From: Fodinicola feengrottensis
Lineage (GTDB): Bacteria > Actinomycetota > Actinomycetes > Mycobacteriales > HKI-0501
Reading direction: 5' to 3'
NCBI RefSeq assembly: GCF_010993775.1
Contig: NZ_WOTO01000008.1
Coordinates: 1-64,000 of the forward strand
Length of the DNA: 64,000 bases
The notes beneath the pieces were generated by a model that made no database searches, was not told the origin of the DNA, and worked only from the letters and a program-made list of their open reading frames with translations. Every line of letters starts with the position of its first letter. The first letter of the stretch is position 1. Of the stretch, positions 26,965-35,481 are shown in pieces. The position numbers and the translations under genes are program-made.

Positions 26965-28012
26965 CCCCGCAAGACCAAGAGCGACAATCCCCAGCCTTCA
27001 GCAGCTCCGCGATGAAGTTCTAGCAGTTGAAAATCAACAAACGGTCGAGCCACCAGTCCCACAAAGACTGGCACAGGCAATCGCGGAGCTGCAGGCTCGA
27101 GGCATTCACGTACGGAATGTGCCGGAGCTGCTGGGATACCTGGCGCACTGCGTGGCCACCGTCCAAGAAGGGCAGCCAGGTTTCGACTTGGCTTCCTACC
27201 GTACCGATGACGGCAGCTGGCTACCATTCGCCGCAACGGGAATGCGATTTTTCTACGGTGGTTTCGTATGCGACCCCCGCAGCAGCCAGGTAGCACAGAA
27301 CGCCTGGTTCCCTCACGAGCGATCGCAGAACGGGCTGTCGATCATCTGCAGGCCCAGGAATACCCGGCAACAACGTTGGAGCGCCTTGGCGACGCGGCAA
27401 CTATCGACCGGCTGAATTTATGGGACACCAAGTTGACCAAGCCGCTGCAGCCCTATCTGGACTCCATGGCAGCATCGCGACCAGAGTTGGCCCGAGCGAA
27501 TTCGCGGCGCTCATGGCCGGGCCGACTTGAAGAAATTCGCGGCGTTGGTGTGGAAGGAGGGGCTTTCGGCGCAGTATGCGCGGGAGGCCGGTGGACCGGT
27601 GGCGGTGATCAATACGGCGCCGTACGAGCGGCAGACCTGGTTCGAAAACGAACGACCGGCCGCGCTGGGCAACGGCCACACGACCCGTGACGACATCACG
27701 TACGCCGGATTCACCCACGCACCGCTCACCGCCGCCGAAGCGGCCGCGGGACAGAAATCCCAGCCACTGAACGCATTCACCGGGCCGCTCACCGACCGGC
27801 AAGCCGACGACTACATGACATTCCCCACAGCACCGGCACAACCAGAACAACTCGAGGGACTACAGACCCACGCAAACCTCGAAGAGCTCTACCAACACGC
27901 GGTCCACACCCGCGACAAAACGTACGCCTCAACCCCCGCGGCCATCGCGCGCCCACCAACACCCGCACCCCACCCACGCTACCCGCCGAGACCACACCGC
28001 CCGACCCGCTGA
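26957..28012 (+). CDS. Hypothetical protein, ~350 residues (about three frameshifts)
   Basis: GTG 26957 overlaps the previous stop. The product can be followed through frames: LQQLRDEVLAVENQQTVEPP, FAATGMRFFYGGFVCDPRSS, then AIAERAVDHLQAQEYPATTL, LNLWDTKLTKPLQPYLDSMA, then DLKKFAALVWKEGLSAQYAR, NTAPYERQTWFENERPAALG, HTTRDDITYAGFTHAPLTAA and a Pro-rich C-terminus. Breaks near 27300 and 27500-27520. No recognised domain; the Pro/Ala-rich tail and Asn/Tyr/Trp-rich core look like a cytoplasmic accessory protein. Coupled to the unknown gene upstream. Confidence 0.45.
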
Positions 28013-28042
28013 GCAGCCGGACTTTTACTTTGCGGAAGGCGG

Positions 28043-28225
28043 TTAGCGAGAACCGTCCTGGAAGAGCTCCTCAGCACGCCACGAGGCATCGTGACGACCG
28101 GTGTCGGCGACCACGCCGTGCGCATTCGGGATGGGGAATCGGTTGGTGGCCACGATCAGCAGCTCATCCACCTGCGCGTCGTTCAGTCCCTGGACAAGGT
28201 TCAACAATTTTTCCCTGCTGGTCAT
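28043..28225 (-). CDS. Small hypothetical protein downstream of hspR
   Basis: About 60 residues from an ATG near 28225: MTSREKLLNLVQGLNDAQVD ELLIVATNRFP then a polar tail. The helix REKLLNLVQGLNDAQVDELL resembles the N-terminal helices of small antitoxin-like or DUF2281-type proteins, but no toxin gene is adjacent. It lies about 50 bases after hspR on the same strand and may be the last gene of the heat-shock operon. Confidence 0.45.
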   Translation of the reverse strand: MTSREKLLNLVQGLNDAQVDELLIVATNRFPIPNAHGVVADTGRHDASWRAEELFQDGSR

Positions 28226-28272
28226 GGTTCCAGCATACGTGTGGCAAACGAAAACGCTGGCAGTGGTCACCT

Positions 28273-28698
28273 TCACCGGCCGCGTTTCTTCGGTTTCCAG
28301 ACGACCAGCGCGTTCTGGCTCATCGGGACGAGGTCGCGACGGTACGACGCGTGCACCGCGGCCTGGACCTCGGCGACGTGGCGGTGCGCGGCTTCCAGGT
28401 CGGCGACAAGCTCATGCACTCGTTCCTGCAGTGCGACGACCTGGTTCTCCAGGTCGATGATCCGCTTGATGCCGGCGAGGTTGACGCCGTCTTCCTGTGA
28501 CAGCCGCGAAATCGACCGCAACAGCGCCACATCGCGGGTGCTGTAGCGGCGGCCTCCGCCAGCCGTCCGGCCGGGCTGCACGAGCCCAAGTCGGTCGTAC
28601 TGGCGGAGGGTCTGCGGGTGCATACCGGACAACTGGGCGGCCACCGAGATCACGAAGACCTTGGCGTCTTCCGGTACGCCGATGACATCATCAACCAT
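28273..28698 (-). CDS. hspR: Heat-shock repressor HspR (MerR family)
   Basis: 141 residues. MerR-type DNA-binding domain: [49 protein letters not shown], followed by a coiled-coil ([20 protein letters not shown]). HspR binds HAIR inverted repeats and represses the dnaK operon, using DnaK as co-repressor in the Streptomyces/Mycobacterium model. ATG 28698 overlaps the end of dnaJ by eight bases, so it is the fourth gene of dnaK-grpE-dnaJ-hspR. Intact. Confidence 0.95.
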   Translation of the reverse strand: MVDDVIGVPEDAKVFVISVAAQLSGMHPQTLRQYDRLGLVQPGRTAGGGRRYSTRDVALLRSISRLSQEDGVNLAGIKRIIDLENQVVALQERVHELVADLEAAHRHVAEVQAAVHASYRRDLVPMSQNALVVWKPKKRGR

Positions 28699-29860
28699 GG
28701 CGACCCACCTCTCGCTCCAGGTCGGCGCGTGGGTTCTCGTCGACCAGCTCGGCATACGCCTTCAGCGCGGTCTGCGCGTCCTCGGAGAGGTTTTTCGGTA
28801 CGACCACGTCGATCGTGATCAGCAGGTCGCCAATGCCGCCTTTGGGCTTGGAAACTCCACGGCCACGCACCCGCAAGGTCCGGCCGCTGGGGGTGCCGGC
28901 GGGCACCTTGACGGTGACCGCGCCATCCAGGGTCGGCACCCGGATGGAGGTGCCGACCGCTGCCTCCGGAAAGGTGACCGGCACGCGCAGCGTCAGATCG
29001 TCACCGTTACGCCCAAAAAGCTCGTGCTTGCGGACGTGTGCGATGACGAAAAGGTCGCCAGGAGGACCGCCGCGGCGGCCGGGCATGCCCTTGCCGCGGA
29101 TCCGGATCCGCTGCCCATCGGTGACACCCGGCGGGATGCGTACGTTCAGAGTCCGCGTCTTGGTGACGCCACCGGTTCCCCGGCAGGAGGGGCATTTCTC
29201 GTCCACCACCGTGCCGGCGCCCTGACATTCGCGGCATGGCTCAGAAAAACTGAACGAGCCCTGATCACGACTGACCAGGCCACTGCCGTGACAGACCGGA
29301 CACGTCCGCGGCGCGGTGCCCGGTTTCGAGCCCGATCCGTGGCAGGTGTCGCAGGTGCCCGGGGAGTTCAGCGTCAGCGGCAAAGTGACGCCATGCGCGG
29401 CCTCGTCGAAATTCAACGTGGCCTCGGCCTCGATGTCACCGCCCCGGTTGGGGCCAGATGCCCGGCCCCCACCACCAAAAACCGAACCGAAGAGGTCACC
29501 GAGGCCACCGGCCGGCCCGGTGCTCGGACCGGGACTCTGGCCGGCACCGCGCAACAGGTCAGAGAGGTCGAAAGGCACGCCGCCAGCACCGGTGTCGCCG
29601 GCCTGTCGGCGGAAAGCACCGGCACCGAAAAGCGACCGCGCCTCGTCGTATTCCTTGCGTTTGGCGACATCGGAGAGCACACCATTCGCCTCGGAGACCT
29701 CTTTGAACTTGCGCTCGGCCTCGGCGTTGCCGGGGTTCTTGTCCGGGTGCAGGTCGCGGGCGAGCGTACGGTATGCCTTTTTGATCTCGTCCTGGCTAGC
29801 TTTTTTCGAGACGCCCAGCGCCTTGTAGAAGTCCTTTTCCAGCCAGTCCCTCGCACTCAC
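28691..29860 (-). CDS. dnaJ: Chaperone protein DnaJ
   Basis: Intact 389-residue DnaJ. J domain with HPD in [12 protein letters not shown], Gly-rich linker ([16 protein letters not shown]), four CXXCXGXG zinc repeats ([32 protein letters not shown]) and C-terminal substrate-binding domains ([20 protein letters not shown]). It delivers unfolded clients to DnaK and stimulates its ATPase. Start overlaps the grpE stop (ATGA). The N-terminal [17 protein letters not shown] form is the actinobacterial DnaJ1 type encoded with hspR. Confidence 0.97.
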   Translation of the reverse strand: MSARDWLEKDFYKALGVSKKASQDEIKKAYRTLARDLHPDKNPGNAEAERKFKEVSEANGVLSDVAKRKEYDEARSLFGAGAFRRQAGDTGAGGVPFDLSDLLRGAGQSPGPSTGPAGGLGDLFGSVFGGGGRASGPNRGGDIEAEATLNFDEAAHGVTLPLTLNSPGTCDTCHGSGSKPGTAPRTCPVCHGSGLVSRDQGSFSFSEPCRECQGAGTVVDEKCPSCRGTGGVTKTRTLNVRIPPGVTDGQRIRIRGKGMPGRRGGPPGDLFVIAHVRKHELFGRNGDDLTLRVPVTFPEAAVGTSIRVPTLDGAVTVKVPAGTPSGRTLRVRGRGVSKPKGGIGDLLITIDVVVPKNLSEDAQTALKAYAELVDENPRADLEREVGRHG

Positions 29861-30591
29861 CGGGCGCCCCTCCTCTCCATGTTTTCGTCTCTACTCGCGC
29901 TGTCGGTCGGCGCGGCAACCGGCTCTTCGGCCGGCGGTGGCCCGGCGACCGGGTCAGTTGGTGCGGCGGCCGGCCCAGCGGGGTCCAAAACCGCCACCAT
30001 CGCCGGCCGGATCAGCCGCTCACCGAGCAAATAGCCCGGCTGGAACACCCTGACGCAGGTCGGCTCGGAAACGTCGCTCGGCTCCGCGTGCATGACCGCC
30101 TCGTGCCGGTTCGGATCAAAGGCATCACCCTTCTCACCAAACGCGGTGAGCCCGACCTTGCCCAGGGTGCCCTGGAGTTTCTCCGCGACAGCGGCGAAAG
30201 CGCCGGACAGGTCGCCGTGCTCGCGGGCCCGGTCAATGTCGTCGATCACCGGCAACAGCGCGGTGATCAGCGCCGCGGTCGCCAACTCGGCGGCCACCGA
30301 CTTGTCCCGGTCCACCCGGCGGCGATAGTTCGCATACTCAGCGGTCACCCGCTGCAAGTCGGTCGTACGCTCATCCAACTGCTTTTGCACTGCCTCCACC
30401 TCGGCCGAACTCACCACGTCCTCGACCGCACCGCCAGCCGGTGATTCCTCGGCTGGCGCCGGCTCCGCCGCAGCCTGGGGGCCGGGCGAGGGCCGGCGGG
30501 GTTGACCCGTTTCCGGATCGATCCGCCGGCGGTCTCGGATCACGACGCGGGGTTCCTCCTGGTCGGGATCGCGCCCCTGCTGTGGCGTCAT
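29857..30591 (-). CDS. grpE: Nucleotide exchange factor GrpE
   Basis: Intact, 244 residues. Disordered N- and C-terminal extensions rich in Pro/Ala/Glu flank the GrpE core: a long coiled coil ([34 protein letters not shown]), the helical dimer region and the beta head ([40 protein letters not shown]). It releases ADP from DnaK. ATG overlaps the dnaK stop (ATGA), and its own stop overlaps dnaJ in the same way. Confidence 0.96.
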   Translation of the reverse strand: MTPQQGRDPDQEEPRVVIRDRRRIDPETGQPRRPSPGPQAAAEPAPAEESPAGGAVEDVVSSAEVEAVQKQLDERTTDLQRVTAEYANYRRRVDRDKSVAAELATAALITALLPVIDDIDRAREHGDLSGAFAAVAEKLQGTLGKVGLTAFGEKGDAFDPNRHEAVMHAEPSDVSEPTCVRVFQPGYLLGERLIRPAMVAVLDPAGPAAAPTDPVAGPPPAEEPVAAPTDSASRDENMERRGAR

Positions 30592-32472
30592 GACTTCTTG
30601 TCGTCCTCATCCACGATCTCGGCGTCCACCACGTCATCCGCGGACTGCGCGGTGCCGCCACCCTGACCGGTCGCCGACTGCGAGCTGGAGTCACCAGCGC
30701 CGGCGTCCGCGGAGCCAGCCGAAGCCTGGGTGTTGGCATACATCGCCGCCCCGGCCTCCTGGCTGGCCTTGGCCAGTTTTTTTTTTCCTGCGCGGCCTTG
30801 ATAACGTCCAGGTCCGAACCACCGAGCGCGGACCGCAGGTCGCCGAGCGCCTCGCCGATCTCGGTCTTCTTGTCCTCAGGGATCTTGTCGCCGTTCTCGG
30901 CCAGGAACTTCTCGGTCTGATACTGCAAAGACTCGGCGAGGTTGCGGGTTTCCGCGTCATCGCGCCGCTTCTTGTCCTCCTCGGCGTGCGCCTCGGCGTC
31001 CCGCATCATCCGCTCGATGTCGTCCTTGGGCAGCGCGGAGCCGCCGGTGATCGTCATCGACTGCTCGCGGCCCGTACCCAGATCCTTGGCGTTGACGTGC
31101 ACAAGGCCGTTGGCGTCAATGTCGAAGGTGACCTCGATCTGCGGCACTCCACGCGGTGCCGGCGGCAGCCCGGTCAGCTCGAACATGCCGAGCTTCTTGT
31201 TGTACGCCGCCATTTTCCCGCTCGCCCTGATAGACCTGGATCTGCACGCTGGGCTGGTTGTCGTCAGCGGTGGTGAAGACCTCGGACTTCTTCGTCGGGA
31301 TCGTGGTGTTGCGCTCGATCAGCTTGGTCATCAGGCCGCCCTTGGTCTCGATGCCCAGCGACAGCGGGGTGACATCGAGCAGCAGCACGTCCTTGACCTC
31401 GCCGCGCAGCACACCGGCCTGCAGGACCGCGCCGACCGCGACGACCTCGTCGGGGTTGACGCCCTTGTTCGGCTCCTTGCCACCGGTCAGTCCTTGACCA
31501 GCTCGGTGACCGCGGGCATCCGGGTGGAACCGCCGACGAGCACGACGTGGTCGATGTCGCTGGTCGGGATGCCAGCGTCCTTGATGGCCTGCTGGAACGG
31601 GTTCCGGCAGCGCTCCAGCAGATCCTGGGTCATCCGCTGGAACTCGGCCCGGCTGATCGTGGTGTCCAGGTGCAGCGGACCGTCGGCGCCGGCCGTGATG
31701 TACGGCAGGTTGATGGTCGAGGACTGCGAACCGGACAGCTCGATCTTCGCCTTCTCGGCGCCCTCACGGAGCCGCTGCATCGCCATCTTGTCCTTGGACA
31801 GGTCGATGCCGTTCTGCGCGTTGAACGTCTTCACCAGGTGGTCGACGACCCGCTGGTCCCAGTCATCGCCACCGAGGTGGTTGTCTCCGTTGGTGGCCTT
31901 CACCTCGATGACGCCGTCGCCGATCTCCAGCAGGGACACGTCGAAGGTGCCGCCACCGAGGTCGAAGACCAGGATGGTCTGCTCTTTCTCACCCTTGTCC
32001 AAGCCGTACGCGAGGGCCGCCGCGGTCGGCTCGTTGACGATCCGCAGCACGTTCAGGCCGGCGATCTCGCCGGCTTCCTTGGTGGCCTGACGCTGCGCGT
32101 CCTCGAAATACGCCGGGACGGTGTGATCACCGCGTCGGTGACCGGCTCGCCCAAATAAGACTCGGCGTCACGCTTGAGTTTCTGCAGCACCCGCGCGGAA
32201 ATCTCCTGCGGGGTGTAGTTCTTGCCGTCAATGTCGATCTTCCAGTCGGTGCCCATGTGGCGCTTGACCGACCGGACTGTGCGATCGACGTTGGTCACTG
32301 CCTGGCGCTTGGCGACCTCACCGACGAGCACCTCGCCGTTCTTGGCGAACGCGACGATCGACGGTGTGGTCCGAGAGCCCTCGGCGTTGGCGATTACGGT
32401 CGGCTCACCGCCCTCCAGGACAGAGACGACCGAGTTCGTCGTACCGAGGTCGATACCGACCGCACGTGCCAT
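30588..32472 (-). CDS. dnaK: Chaperone protein DnaK (four frameshifts)
   Basis: ATG 32472 behind GGAGG. Hsp70 signatures are all visible: [57 protein letters not shown], the substrate-binding domain ([20 protein letters not shown]) and an acidic C-terminal tail ending [12 protein letters not shown]. They are split over frames near 32120, 31490, 31215 and 30785; the last falls in a run of ten A on the coding strand. Total ~620 residues, normal for DnaK. First gene of dnaK-grpE-dnaJ-hspR. A conserved, normally indispensable chaperone with four breaks is best explained by sequence errors, not decay. Confidence 0.95.
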
Positions 32473-32496
32473 TACATCCTCCATAGGCTGTCCCGA

Positions 32497-32517
32497 GTTG
32501 AGCGCTTCGGACTCAAG
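32497..32517 (-). promoter_or_regulatory. HAIR element (HspR operator) upstream of dnaK
   Basis: The inverted repeat TTGAG-N9-CTCAA (within GTTGAGC-N7-ACTCAAG) matches the HAIR consensus CTTGAGT-N7-ACTCAAG recognised by HspR, with two mismatches in the left arm. It lies 25-45 bases before the dnaK start. A CGTCAA/TTGACG box at 32540-32545 (minus strand) could be the -35 element, placing HAIR over or just after the -10. Further half sites (GCTCAA near 32533, CTTGAG at 32552) suggest a second weak site. Confidence 0.8.
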
Positions 32518-32627
32518 TTTGCACACGCTCTCGCTCAATCGTCAAACCAGACTTGAGCCCGCTCGCCGCAACTTTCTCGTTGAGTCGAACGCCAGCCTAC
32601 CGGAGTGCATTCCCGCTGGTTGAGGGG

Positions 32628-33122
32628 TCAGTGCTTACGGACCACGCGCTCTGCCTCTCCGGGCTTCCAGATCGTCACGTCCAGATGCCCGTCGCCCACC
32701 TCGACCGCCGATCCGACCGTGATGTCGGCCACGTAGAACTGGTCGAACTCCCGGCCGCGCAGGTCGAAACCGGTGTCGTCGTACAGCTGCTGCGCGCGAA
32801 TCGTTGGTGCAGCTCGGTGTCCTGCAGGTTGGTGACTGTGCCGAAGAGCTTGCGCGTCGCCGTCCTTGACGTGCGTGTCGACGGTGGCGGTGTGCAGGCA
32901 GAACCGTGGATCGCGGGCCAGGTCGTTGAACTTGGTGGTGTCCGGCATGCCGACAACCGCCAACTGGCCTTCGAAGATCCGTGGCTCGACTGGGCTGATC
33001 CGCGGAAACCCGTCCGAACGAAGGGTGCCGAGCATGCAGAGGTTGCCGGTGGCGGCATGTCGCCGGAGAAAGATCTCGGCGATGCGCGGAGCGGCTTGAG
33101 CGAACTCTTTCCAGGTCGTCAT
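32628..33122 (-). CDS. Pyridoxamine 5'-phosphate oxidase-fold protein (compensating frameshifts 32800-32860)
   Basis: ATG 33122: MTTWKEFAQAAPRIAEIFLR, then GNLCMLGTLRSDGFPRISPV and FEGQLAVVGMPDTTKFNDLA RDPRFCLHT, an FMN/F420-type split barrel. A stretch near 32800-32860 reads sensibly only in another frame (KLFGTVTNLQDTELHQRFA), after which the original frame returns (YDDTGFDLRGREFDQFYVAD). It is divergent from a WYL-domain regulator 62 bases away, which probably controls it. Substrate unknown. Confidence 0.82.
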   Translation of the reverse strand: MTTWKEFAQAAPRIAEIFLRRHAATGNLCMLGTLRSDGFPRISPVEPRIFEGQLAVVGMPDTTKFNDLARDPRFCLHTATVDTHVKDGDAQALRHSHQPAGHRAAPTIRAQQLYDDTGFDLRGREFDQFYVADITVGSAVEVGDGHLDVTIWKPGEAERVVRKH

Positions 33123-33143
33123 GACTACGACGCTATCGCCAAA

Positions 33144-33164
33144 CCTTGTCAACGAGTGTCAAGG
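33144..33164. promoter_or_regulatory. Candidate operator between PPOX gene and WYL regulator
   Basis: CCTTG-N11-CAAGG forms an inverted repeat in which TGTCAA occurs twice as a direct repeat (TGTCAA-CGAG-TGTCAA). It occupies the 62-base divergent promoter region. The same TGTCAA unit occurs twice in the DoxX promoter near 3240-3264. Binding by the WYL protein is inferred from position only. Confidence 0.45.
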
Positions 33165-33184
33165 TTTATCCGTACGCTGGACCG

Positions 33185-34210
33185 ATGCGGGCGAGCCGAC
33201 TGGTGCAGGTGTTGCTGCTGTTGCAGACCCGCGGCCAGCTGACCGCTCCGGAGCTGGCGAGTGAGCTCCAGGTCTCCGTACGCACGGTCTATAGGGACCT
33301 CGAAGCACTGTCAGCAGCCGGCGTACCCGTCTACAGCGAGCCAGGCCGGGCCGGTGGCGCTCGGCTGGTGGACGGCTACCGGACCCGGCTGACCGGCCTG
33401 ACCACCGACGAGGCCGACGCGGTGCTGCTGGCCGGCCTGCCCGGACCGGCCGCTGACCTGGGACTCGGCACGGTCCTCGCGGCCGCTCAGCTGAAGATGC
33501 TGGCCGCGCTGCCACCAGAGCTGCGCGGCCCGCCCGCCGAGTGGCCGAGCGGTTCCATCTGGACGCGCCCGGGTGGTTTCGACAGCCGGAGGACACGCCC
33601 GCACTGGCCGCGATCGCCGACGCGCTGTGGAGCGACCACCAGCTGGACGTGTCGTACCAGCGCTCCGACCAGGTGGTGGCCCGCCGGGTCGACCCGCTCG
33701 GCCTGGTGATGAAGGCCGGTACGTGGTATTTGGTCGCTCGCCAAGGCGCCGACATCCGGTCGTACCGGGTCAGCCGGATCGTCTCGGCCGACCCACGGCC
33801 GGAGCGCTTCGAGCGGGCGGGCGACTTCGACCTGGCCGCTCACTGGGCCGCGTCGATGGACGACTTCGCCCGCTCGATGTTGCGCCTGCGGGCCCGCTGC
33901 CGGATCCGCACATCCGCGTACCGGCTGCTCCGAATCGCCCTGGACCCGGCCGCCGCGACCGAGGCGATCGCGTCGGCCGGGCCCGAGGGACGCCGACGGG
34001 TGGGTCGAGATGACCATCCCCACCGAGTCGTACGACGTCCTCGCCGGCGCGATCCTGCGGATGGGCGAAAACGCCGAGGTCCTCGACCCACCCGAACTGC
34101 GCGCCCGGCTTGCCGCCACCACGGCCGCGATGGCGCGCGCGGTATCGATAGTCAGCGCGAAAATCACTCTCGGAAAACCTTTGTCCAGGGCAATTTCCGT
34201 GACAGAATGA
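33185..34210 (+). CDS. WYL-domain HTH transcriptional regulator (frameshifts near 33530 and 33990)
   Basis: DeoR-type winged helix at the N-terminus (MRASRLVQVLLLLQTRGQLT APELASELQVSVRTVYRDLE ALSAAGVPVYSEPGRAGG), then linker LVDGYRTRLTGLTTDEADAV, and after a break the WYL core: YQRSDQVVARRVDPLGLVMK AGTWYLVARQGADIRSYRVS RI. After a second break the C-terminal WCX region reads MTIPTESYDVLAGAILRMGE. About 340 residues, the standard YafY/PafC-like length. WYL domains sense nucleic-acid or small ligands. ATG 33185; likely controls the divergent PPOX gene and itself. Confidence 0.87.
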
Positions 34211-34589
34211 GCGCCCCACCCTGGATCAGAGGGTGGGTAGGTGGGCTTGAAAGACCCACATTTGTCAGGCGATGACCGAGGATTTTGGCGCTGCTACGCC
34301 GATGCAGCCGTGCCATCACCTCGATCACGCGGGCCGTCCAGGATGAGCAGAGGTTTTGCGGCCGTTACGACGATGTGGCCCGCCCGTTTGCCTTTGACCA
34401 TACGGCCCCGGCTGGGTGATCAAGGGCTCGGGGTGCACAAAATCCAAGTAATAGCGGGAAAGTCCTTGATCACCCGTACCGGAAAACGCCGCGCGACGAA
34501 ATGTCGCCCCGAAGTCGAGCCTTCCAGGCTGGTACGACAATTTCGCGGACCACCGACAGCGCCCGGAATATTTCTGACCAGAATTCGGG
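34211..34589. other. Intergenic region with two hairpins
   Basis: No convincing gene. A hairpin CCACCCT-N7-AGGGTGG at 34216-34236 directly follows the WYL stop and is a likely terminator. A second perfect 12-bp inverted repeat, GGGTGATCAAGG (34414-34425) with CCTTGATCACCC (34464-34475), spans 62 bases and lies in neither neighbouring gene; its role is unclear. Confidence 0.5.
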
Positions 34590-35213
34590 TCAGGAGGCGC
34601 GGTCGGGGCGTTCCCGGAAAGACTCGCCGCGGGCCTGTGCGGCCAGCCGCCGGGCGAGGGCGAATTCGGCGACCTGTACGCCAACGGTTTCCAGCTGAAA
34701 GCGGACAGTGTCGTCGATCAGTTCGCCAGTCTTGTCGAAAACCCCGGCGGCCGCGTTGACGGTGGCACCCAACGGGCTCGGCCAGCCGCGCAGGGCGTGC
34801 ACGACCGTACGAACGCTGGTCAGCGTCGACACGGTCGCCTGCCAGCCGTGCGCGACGGCGATGCAGCCGACCGGTAGGCCGTCCAGATATGGCCGCGGGT
34901 CGAGCCGGGTGTCCTCGACGTAGTCGAGTGCGTTCTTCATCAGCCCGGACAGCGTGCCGTGATAGCCCGGCGAAGCGACGATCAAGGCGTCGGCTCGGCG
35001 GACGGCCGCCACGAAGGCGGCGGCCTCACCGGACCGTACGTTCACCTCGGTGTCGTAGATCGGCAGTATGAGCGCTCGGCCGGTGATGAACTCGGTGGTC
35101 AGGCCGGCTTCCTCGGCGGCCGCCATAGCGATCCGCAGCGCGCGCTCAGACGTCGAGTCGGGCCGGGTCGAGCCGCCGATGCCGAGCACCCGCACAGGCT
35201 GGCCGGCTCCCAC
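34590..35213 (-). CDS. NAD(P)H-dependent FMN reductase
   Basis: Intact 207-residue flavodoxin-like protein. Phosphate-binding loop GIGGSTRPDSTSERAL near residue 12, YDTEVN, ADALIVASPGYHGTLSGLMK NALDYVE (the classic SPEYxGSxxGxLKNxxD motif of NADPH-dependent FMN reductases) and GCIAVAHGW. Such enzymes supply reduced flavin to monooxygenases or detoxify azo compounds and quinones. GTG start at 35213. It is divergent from etfD with a ~270-base gap. Confidence 0.9.
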   Translation of the reverse strand: MGAGQPVRVLGIGGSTRPDSTSERALRIAMAAAEEAGLTTEFITGRALILPIYDTEVNVRSGEAAAFVAAVRRADALIVASPGYHGTLSGLMKNALDYVEDTRLDPRPYLDGLPVGCIAVAHGWQATVSTLTSVRTVVHALRGWPSPLGATVNAAAGVFDKTGELIDDTVRFQLETVGVQVAEFALARRLAAQARGESFRERPDRAS

Positions 35214-35374
35214 GCTCGCACTCCCTACCTGACTGATGACTCAACCCCACCTAACCTACCTCCGGAGAACGCCGCAGGCCCCTGGACAGCCAAGACCAAG
35301 GGCGGCCGATCGGGCATCTCCGCCGGCACGTACGTGGCATGTCTCACCACCGACGCGGCCGCCGAGCCGGTAAG

Positions 35375-35388
35375 TTACTTGTCGGTAG
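35375..35388. promoter_or_regulatory. Putative fatty-acid-type operator upstream of etfD
   Basis: TTACTTGTCGGTAG fits the pattern TTACY-N4-RGTAR seen as two perfect palindromes before the FadE5-like gene at 54106-54142. A GTAA follows five bases later (TTAC...GCGTAA), and GGTAAGTTAC just before adds another half site. It lies ~95 bases before the etfD start. The shared motif suggests one TetR/GntR-like regulator for both genes; no such regulator is in the window. Confidence 0.5.
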
Positions 35389-35481
35389 CGTAAGGGTCGG
35401 CTGCGTGATGCCGGGAAACCGGCACGGTCGTACGCTGACGGCCAGTCCTGCTCCAGGCAAGACACCTGTGGAGGGAACGCG

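Noticed and set aside
26365..28012. Toxin-antitoxin or contact-dependent toxin/immunity pair
   Set aside because: Coupling fits, but neither product has a recognisable toxin, immunity or secretion motif, so the function was left open.
30588..32472. Programmed frameshifting or a split dnaK
   Set aside because: Four breaks at unrelated sites with no slippery-sequence/pseudoknot pattern, in a gene never known to be split, and similar breaks all over the window. Sequence error is simpler.
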